Below, in pieces: positions 6,256-11,078 of a stretch of DNA of 11,078 nucleotides; position 1 is the first letter of the stretch; the number at the start of each line of letters is the position of its first letter. The stretch lies in NCBI GenBank assembly GCA_023145275.1, contig JAGLEB010000144.1, positions 1 through 11,078 of the forward strand, given 5' to 3'. Source of the DNA: Flavobacteriales bacterium (lineage in GTDB: Bacteria; Bacteroidota; Bacteroidia; Flavobacteriales; JADGDT01). A model generated the notes under the pieces. It was not told the DNA's origin. It saw only the letters and a program-made list of their open reading frames with translations, and did no database searches. Both the position numbers and the translations under genes were made by a program.

Positions 6256-9200
6256 TGAAAAACCTGTTATTAGCACTAATCATTACTTTTCTTGCCATGG
6301 GTGTAAGTGCCCAAGAAATTAGAATTAATGAGGCTGTATCTTCTAACTCAGTCTATCTTGATGAGGATGGAGACTCACCTGATTGGTTTGAGCTGCAAAA
6401 TTATGGATCAATTCCAGTTTCAATTCATAATTGGGGAATCACCGATGATGTTGAGGAAATTAATATGTGGACTTTTCCAGATATTACCCTACAGCCCAAT
6501 GAATATTTAATGGTTTGGGCATCGAATAAAGATAGGAGGGAAGTTACCTATGCTAGAACGCTTATTGATAGAGGGGATATTGTGAAATATGTGCTTCCTA
6601 CTTCGGAGTTACCTAGTACTTGGACGTCTTTAAATTTTGATGATTCAGAGTGGAAAGAAGGATCTACTGGCATTGGATATGCCGATGGAGATGATGAAAC
6701 TGTGTTAGCGCGAGGAACGAAGGCAGTATTTATCAGAAAATTTTTTAGGATTGTTGACGTATCAGATGTAAATAGTTTAATGCTTGATATGGATTATGAC
6801 GATGGATTTGTGGCCTACCTAAATGGGAAAGAAATTGCAAGGTCAAATATTAATGGAAATCCGCCTGCCTATAATTCGGGTACGATTACAGATCATGAGG
6901 CAAATATTTATGGGGGAGGAACGCCAGAAAGGTTTGTTATTGATAATGCTCAAAGTCTATTAAACACGGGCGATAATGTGTTAAGTATTCAATTGCACAA
7001 CCTCAGTGCTTATTCTTCCGATATGTCTTTAATACCTTTTTTATCGGCTATTTATTCTTCATATTCAAGTGATGGAGTAAAGCCTCCTTCTGTATTAAAT
7101 TTATCAAGTAACAATCTTCACACTAATTTTAAAATATCTTCAAAAGAGGAGACACTTACCTTAAGTGATAACAATGGGAATATAGTTGATGATATATTTA
7201 TCACTGGCTTGTTTTCGGATGTGTCAATAGGAGTGTCAGTTTTAGATAATAGTTTGGTATACTATAATAAAACGACTCCAGCCTATGCAAATAGTACAGA
7301 GGAGGCTTTGGGTACGATCAATAAAAGTGTGATATTCTCTCATGATGGTGGTGCTGTAGTAAATGATATTGCATTATCCTTATCGGGTAATACTGATGGT
7401 GAAATTATTAGATATACAGGTGACGCAACTGAACCAAACGAGTCATCGTCTATTTATTCTACTCCAATAAATATTAACACAAACACAGTTATTAGAGCAA
7501 AGATTTTTAAAGAAAATTATATTTCATCTTTATCAAGATCTAAGACATTTTTATTTAATACTTCTCACGACCTTCCTGTAGTAGCACTAGTTACAGATCC
7601 TTATAATCTATTTGATAATGACTATGGGATGTATGTATTTGGAGATGATTATAACCATAAATTCCCATATTTTGGAGCTAATTTTTGGGAGGATTGGGAA
7701 CGACCAGTACAATTTTCGTTGTATGAAAAAGAAGGTAATCTAGGTACTGAGTTTAACGCCGGTATGAAAATATTTGGAGGATGGAGTAGAGGTAATGAGC
7801 AACGTTCATTGTCAATATTCGCAAGAGGACAATATGGAACAAGCGAGATAGATTATCCTTTATTTCCTGATTTGCCTTATGATAAATTTCAAGCATTAGT
7901 TTTAAGAAATTCAGGTAATGATTGGCTAAGAACAATGATTAGAGATGTTGCATTAACTAGTTTAATGGAAGGGACAGACCTGGAATTTCAAGCATATAAA
8001 CCTACAGTTACATATATTAATGGTGATTATTGGGGAATATATAATTTGAGAGAAAAAGTTAATGAACATTTTTTAGCTTCAAAACACAATATAGACCCCG
8101 ATAGTATTGATATGCTAGAAAGGAATGGCGAAATTATTGAAGGGGACAATACTGAGTACTTATCGCTTATAGACTATATAACATCTAATAGTTTAGTTTC
8201 TGATGAGAACTATAATTATGTAACAGATAGAATAGATGTTGATAATTTCATTCTATATTATGTTGCACAGATTTATTTTAATAACACCGATTGGCCTGGA
8301 AATAATATTAAATATTGGAAATCACCGGGAGGCAAATGGCGATGGATTTTGTACGATACGGATCATGGTTTTGGTATTTGGAACGTTGAGGATTATAAGC
8401 ATGATGCTTTAAGTTTTGCTTTAGAGCCTAATGGCCCAGATTGGCCCAACCCACCTTGGTCTACCCTCATGTTTCGTAAGTTGATAGAAAATGAAACTTT
8501 CCGTAATAAGTATATTAATCGTTTTGCTGATGAATTGAATACTAGGTTTTTAGCTGCTAATGTCACTCAACATATTCAGGATGTATTTGATGTGATTTCT
8601 TCAGAAGTGAATGCGCATTATAGCCGATGGGGATCAGAATATAATTCTCGTAATGTAGAAAACATGAAGGTTTTTGCTAGAAATAGACCATCATATTCTA
8701 TTAGCCATATTAAGAATAAGTTTAGTATTTCAACAACACATAGACTTATCCTTTTTAATGAAAGCATTAGTGAAGGTTTCATTATGCTTAATAATAACCT
8801 TAACATTCAGCTAAATGAATGGGGAGGAGATTATTTTGATGATATTCCTGTTACCCTTAAAGCTGTGGCCAAAGCTGGTTTTGAGTTTTCTCATTGGACT
8901 GGAGATGTTGAATCTACAGATGATGAGATTGAACTAAGTATGGTGTCTCAGATGAGAGTAAAAGCTCATTTTGTAGTGTCATCAGGTGAGGTTAAGCCTA
9001 TTGTTATTAATGAGATTTGCTATAAATCAGGAGATGTTGTAGATGGCAAAGATTGGATTGAATTATATAACCCAAACTCTACTAATCTTGATATTTCGAG
9101 TTGGGTTTTTAAAGACAGTAAGGACAGTAATATTTTCATAATTCCAGACGGAACATCTATAGCAGGCAACACCTATTTGGTGATTACAAAAAGTACCGAA

Positions 9201-9713
9201 GATTTTATAGCTGCTTTCCCTGGAGTGACTAACTTTATTGGAGATTTTGAATTTGGATTATCAAGTAGTGGCGATGCAGTTAGAATATTCGATGATAGCT
9301 TGGTATTACAAGACGAAGTCTATTATGAATCATCTGCGCCATGGCAAGCTTGTGCAAATGGAAAAGGCCCTACACTGGAGTTGAAATCTCCTGATTTAGA
9401 TAACTCCTTGCCCGAAAGTTGGGATTGTTTAAGTAGTTATGGAAGCCCTGGAGTAGCAAATGGTGCAAGTATGGGGATCGACGATGATGCAAATATGAAA
9501 ATTGATCTGTATCCGAATCCTATTGTAAACTATTTATATATCACCGGTTTTACTGGCAAAGCAAAAGTTCTAATTCGCGATATGAAAGGGCGAGTATTGC
9601 TTAATAAATCTTTTGAGGACAAACTTTTTCTTGGAGAGTTAAAGACAGGAATATACTTGCTTACGTTGGAGAATACTGGACGAGCATATAATTTTAAAAT
9701 CATAAAACAGTAG
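6255..9713 (+). CDS. Secreted CotH-kinase-domain protein with lamin-tail domains and T9SS sorting signal
   Basis: A 1152-residue exported protein. Residues 1-19 are a signal peptide (cut at VSA/Q). A lamin-tail domain occupies 21-92 and seems to resume at about 288-348 (LHTNFKISS...TPAYAN). Between the halves (about 110-268) sits a carbohydrate-binding-like beta-sandwich (FDDSEW, GIGYADGDD, DYDDGFVAYLNGKE). A chitobiase-like segment covers 360-434. The CotH kinase domain spans about 438-815, with WLRTMIRD (557-564), GIYNLREKV (594-602), NNTDW (676-680) and DTDHGFG (701-707) as likely nucleotide/metal motifs. A 'bacterial repeat' follows (852-907, FSHWTGD), then a second lamin-tail domain (913-1069) and a T9SS type A tail (about 1082-1152, starting LYPNP). 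CotH of Bacillus phosphorylates spore-coat proteins; here a surface or secreted protein kinase is inferred and the substrate is unknown. The ATG at 6255 is followed directly by the signal peptide. galM starts 20 bp downstream. Confidence 0.9.
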   Translation: MKNLLLALIITFLAMGVSAQEIRINEAVSSNSVYLDEDGDSPDWFELQNYGSIPVSIHNWGITDDVEEINMWTFPDITLQPNEYLMVWASNKDRREVTYARTLIDRGDIVKYVLPTSELPSTWTSLNFDDSEWKEGSTGIGYADGDDETVLARGTKAVFIRKFFRIVDVSDVNSLMLDMDYDDGFVAYLNGKEIARSNINGNPPAYNSGTITDHEANIYGGGTPERFVIDNAQSLLNTGDNVLSIQLHNLSAYSSDMSLIPFLSAIYSSYSSDGVKPPSVLNLSSNNLHTNFKISSKEETLTLSDNNGNIVDDIFITGLFSDVSIGVSVLDNSLVYYNKTTPAYANSTEEALGTINKSVIFSHDGGAVVNDIALSLSGNTDGEIIRYTGDATEPNESSSIYSTPININTNTVIRAKIFKENYISSLSRSKTFLFNTSHDLPVVALVTDPYNLFDNDYGMYVFGDDYNHKFPYFGANFWEDWERPVQFSLYEKEGNLGTEFNAGMKIFGGWSRGNEQRSLSIFARGQYGTSEIDYPLFPDLPYDKFQALVLRNSGNDWLRTMIRDVALTSLMEGTDLEFQAYKPTVTYINGDYWGIYNLREKVNEHFLASKHNIDPDSIDMLERNGEIIEGDNTEYLSLIDYITSNSLVSDENYNYVTDRIDVDNFILYYVAQIYFNNTDWPGNNIKYWKSPGGKWRWILYDTDHGFGIWNVEDYKHDALSFALEPNGPDWPNPPWSTLMFRKLIENETFRNKYINRFADELNTRFLAANVTQHIQDVFDVISSEVNAHYSRWGSEYNSRNVENMKVFARNRPSYSISHIKNKFSISTTHRLILFNESISEGFIMLNNNLNIQLNEWGGDYFDDIPVTLKAVAKAGFEFSHWTGDVESTDDEIELSMVSQMRVKAHFVVSSGEVKPIVINEICYKSGDVVDGKDWIELYNPNSTNLDISSWVFKDSKDSNIFIIPDGTSIAGNTYLVITKSTEDFIAAFPGVTNFIGDFEFGLSSSGDAVRIFDDSLVLQDEVYYESSAPWQACANGKGPTLELKSPDLDNSLPESWDCLSSYGSPGVANGASMGIDDDANMKIDLYPNPIVNYLYITGFTGKAKVLIRDMKGRVLLNKSFEDKLFLGELKTGIYLLTLENTGRAYNFKIIKQ

Positions 9714-9733
9714 TTTGTTAAAATTGTTAATAT

Positions 9734-10753
9734 ATGAAAGATTCAAATGCAGGAGTAAAACACTTTACTCTTAAAAATAAGAACAAAACAACAGCAATAG
9801 TTTCAAGTTTTGGTGCGAGGTTAGTTTCTCTTATTACCCCTGACTCTAAAGGCGATTTACGAAATGTGGTTCTTGGTTATGATAGTATTGAAGATGTAAT
9901 AAACGGGAATCAATATTTTGGAGCAACGATTGGTCGTTATGCTAATAGAATTGCAAATGCTAAGTTTAACCTTGATGGGAAAGAGTACCCTTTATTGGTA
10001 AATAATGGCGAAAATTCTTTACATGGTGGTAGCTTAGGATATGATTCTATAGTTTGGAATGCTGATTATTCAGTTGATAATAAAGTTGTTTTTGAGCACT
10101 TTGATAAAGACATGCATGAGGGCTATCCAGGAAACATCAGCGTAAAAGTCACTTACGAACTTAATGATGAAAACGAACTTATTATTTCCTATGAAGCGCT
10201 TAGTGATAAGTCTACCCCATTTAATATTACAAATCATGCCTATTTTAATTTGCGAGGGGCTGGAAATGGCGATATTCTAAAACATCAATTAGTTATTAAT
10301 GCTGATACTTTTACTCCTTTAAATAAAAATCAAATTCCTACAGGTGAATTTGTAAATGTTAAAGGAACAGCGTTCGATTTTTTAAGCCTAACTGAAATGG
10401 GTAAAAATATTGATGCTGACGATCAAAATATTTTATTTGGGTCTGGCTTTGATCATAACTGGGTGATAAATGGTGAAGAAGATGAATTGAAGTTCACAGC
10501 AAAAGTTGTTGAACCTGAATTTGGAATAGTTATGGAGGTATTCACTACAGAGCCTGGGGTGCAGTTTTATTCTGCAAACTTCATGGGTGACGTTGGTAGA
10601 GAAGGTGTAGTATATGAAGGTAGGTCGGCGTTTTGTTTGGAAACACAGCATTATCCTGATTCGCCAAACCAACCAAATTTCCCAAGCACAATTCTTGAAC
10701 CAGGTGTTAAATTTGAATCTAAAAGCATATACAAGTTTGGAATAGTTTCGTAA
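9734..10753 (+). CDS. galM: Galactose mutarotase (aldose 1-epimerase)
   Basis: A 339-residue cytoplasmic enzyme, full length for the family, that interconverts alpha and beta anomers of galactose and related aldoses at the entry to the Leloir pathway. The residues expected from characterised GalM are all present: R72 in GRYANR, H97 in LHGG, the catalytic acid H168 in TNHAYF, D240 in FDHNW and the catalytic base E303 in LETQ. EPGVQFYS (273-280) and HYPDSPNQP (306-314) are also typical. There is no signal peptide. The gene starts only 20 bp after the CotH-type gene with no visible -7 box in between, so co-transcription is possible, although the enzymes have no obvious shared pathway. No galK, galT or transporter gene is in view. 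The ATG at 9734 places the first beta-strand at the expected distance. Confidence 0.95.
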   Translation: MKDSNAGVKHFTLKNKNKTTAIVSSFGARLVSLITPDSKGDLRNVVLGYDSIEDVINGNQYFGATIGRYANRIANAKFNLDGKEYPLLVNNGENSLHGGSLGYDSIVWNADYSVDNKVVFEHFDKDMHEGYPGNISVKVTYELNDENELIISYEALSDKSTPFNITNHAYFNLRGAGNGDILKHQLVINADTFTPLNKNQIPTGEFVNVKGTAFDFLSLTEMGKNIDADDQNILFGSGFDHNWVINGEEDELKFTAKVVEPEFGIVMEVFTTEPGVQFYSANFMGDVGREGVVYEGRSAFCLETQHYPDSPNQPNFPSTILEPGVKFESKSIYKFGIVS

Positions 10754-10759
10754 TCATTT

Positions 10760-10791
10760 CCCCTCTTGAGAGGGGCTAGGGGGGTGTTTTT
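10760..10791 (+). terminator. G/C hairpin after galM, possible terminator or repeat unit
   Basis: CCCCTC-TTGA-GAGGGG (10760-10775) forms a perfect 6-bp GC-rich stem, extendable by one T-A pair, seven bases after the galM stop. It is followed by CTAGGGGGGTG and then five Ts at 10787-10791. The 11-base gap between stem and T run is long for an intrinsic terminator, and the G-rich spacer could compete for the C strand. From memory, the same hairpin followed by CTAGGGG is a repeated intergenic unit in many Bacteroidota genomes, so it may be both a 3'-end signal and a dispersed repeat. Confidence 0.5.
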
Positions 10792-10807
10792 AATTTCTAC
10801 TGTTACG

Positions 10808-10851
10808 AGGTTAAAAGGTTATGAGTTTGTAACCCTGTCAACCTTTAACCT
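10808..10851. repeat. Imperfect inverted repeat with alternative inner hairpin
   Basis: AGGTTAAAAGGTT (10808-10820) pairs with AACCTTTAACCT (10840-10851) with a single bulged A. The inner GGTTA (10817-10821) can instead pair with TAACC (10830-10834), so the two structures are mutually exclusive. No T run follows and nothing coding is nearby, so a terminator is not well supported. Confidence 0.5.
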
Positions 10852-10880
10852 TAACTTAAATTATTAATTACTTCAAACGG

Positions 10881-10952
10881 CTAAGTTCTAATTGCCATGC
10901 TAAAAAAGTAATCTTATAAATTGGTAAAGCCTAAGTTTTAAATCGCCTTATG
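10881..10952. repeat. Imperfect direct repeat, period 50 bp
   Basis: CTAAGTTCTAATTGCCATG (10881-10899) resembles CTAAGTTTTAAATCGCCTTATG (10931-10952), starting exactly 50 bp later. Each copy is followed by an A-rich run. The identity is highest in the first ten bases (CTAAGTTnTA). Confidence 0.4.
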
Positions 10953-10968
10953 AAAAATGATGTTAAGG

Positions 10969-11049
10969 AATTATTTTTTATAAACGTTAATAAAAACAAG
11001 TTGTTTGAGCGCTAGCGAGTTTTTGTTTTTTAGTTTATAAAAATTAATT
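10969..11049. repeat. Large inverted repeat, 17-bp arms, palindromic core
   Basis: The 17-base arm at 10969-10985 matches the reverse complement of 11033-11049 with one mismatch. Inside, AAAAACAA (10992-10999) pairs perfectly with TTGTTTTT (11023-11030). The apex holds the palindrome CGCTAGCG (11010-11017) within TTTGAGCGCTAGCGAGTTT. The structure carries long T runs on both strands, so it could act as a bidirectional terminator. From memory, TTTGAGCG...CGAGTTTTT is a recurrent intergenic motif in Bacteroidota. Confidence 0.55.
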
Positions 11050-11064
11050 TTAGTCATTTTTTGT

Positions 11065-11078
11065 AAAGCGACGGCTTT
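11065..11078. repeat. Short perfect hairpin at the window edge
   Basis: AAAGC-GACG-GCTTT is a perfect 5-bp stem with a 4-nt loop, ending on the last base of the window. It could be part of a longer structure that continues outside. Confidence 0.35.

Larger units (their letters stand above)
10754..11078. other. Non-coding tail rich in palindromes and repeats
   Basis: These 325 bp after galM hold no convincing gene. Four separate inverted repeats (10760-10775, 10808-10851, 10969-11049, 11065-11078) and one direct repeat (10881-10952) fill most of the stretch, an unusual density. The window ends inside the region, so the next gene and any further repeats are not visible. Confidence 0.7.

Noticed and set aside
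10433..10672. 79-codon frame on the minus strand within galM
   Set aside because: It is antisense to conserved galM active-site sequence, has no recognisable family and has atypical composition; a shadow of the real gene.
10950..11015. Small ATG-to-TAG reading frame of 21 codons after galM
   Set aside because: It runs into the large inverted repeat, has no supporting leader or family resemblance, and its length is expected by chance.

Overview
The window looks like the chromosome of a low-GC (roughly one-third G+C) marine or anaerobic member of the Bacteroidota, probably near the Marinilabiliales or Flavobacteriia. The reasons are a type IX secretion (T9SS) type A C-terminal sorting domain, a Bacteroidota-type -7 promoter box (TAnnTTTG), starts without Shine-Dalgarno sequences, an amidase/golvesin protein of the kind often labelled 'xanthan lyase' in Bacteroidota, and extragenic palindromes of Bacteroidota style. 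The lineage is inferred from these features, not from a marker gene.

Layout. (1) 76-1296 (+): a stand-alone AAA+ ATPase with a DUF4143 region and a PD-(D/E)XK-like C-terminus. (2) 1395-4334 (+): a large secreted N-acetylmuramoyl-L-alanine amidase with a golvesin-type domain inserted between its catalytic halves, followed by Fn3-like and Rossmann-like domains. (3) 4335-4569: a convergent gap with CTTTGTG tandem units and a direct repeat. (4) 4570-5940 (-): a corrinoid/iron-sulfur reductive dehalogenase homologue that has three N-terminal membrane helices in place of a TAT signal. (5) 5941-6254: a divergent promoter region with an 89-bp element bounded by perfect 10-bp inverted repeats. (6) 6255-9713 (+): a secreted T9SS cargo protein with a CotH-type kinase domain, two lamin-tail domains (one split by an inserted beta-sandwich), a chitobiase-like domain and a bacterial repeat. 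(7) 9734-10753 (+): galactose mutarotase, 20 bp downstream and possibly co-transcribed. (8) 10754-11078: a non-coding tail dense with hairpins and direct repeats, cut by the window end.

How the genes fit together. No single pathway links them. Two encode very large exported multidomain proteins (cell-wall amidase and CotH-type kinase), one a membrane redox enzyme and one a cytosolic sugar enzyme. The most unusual item is the membrane-anchored reductive dehalogenase homologue without an rdhB partner. Next come the nested domains in both exported proteins and the structured repeats between genes. I did not find a convincing new multigene system.
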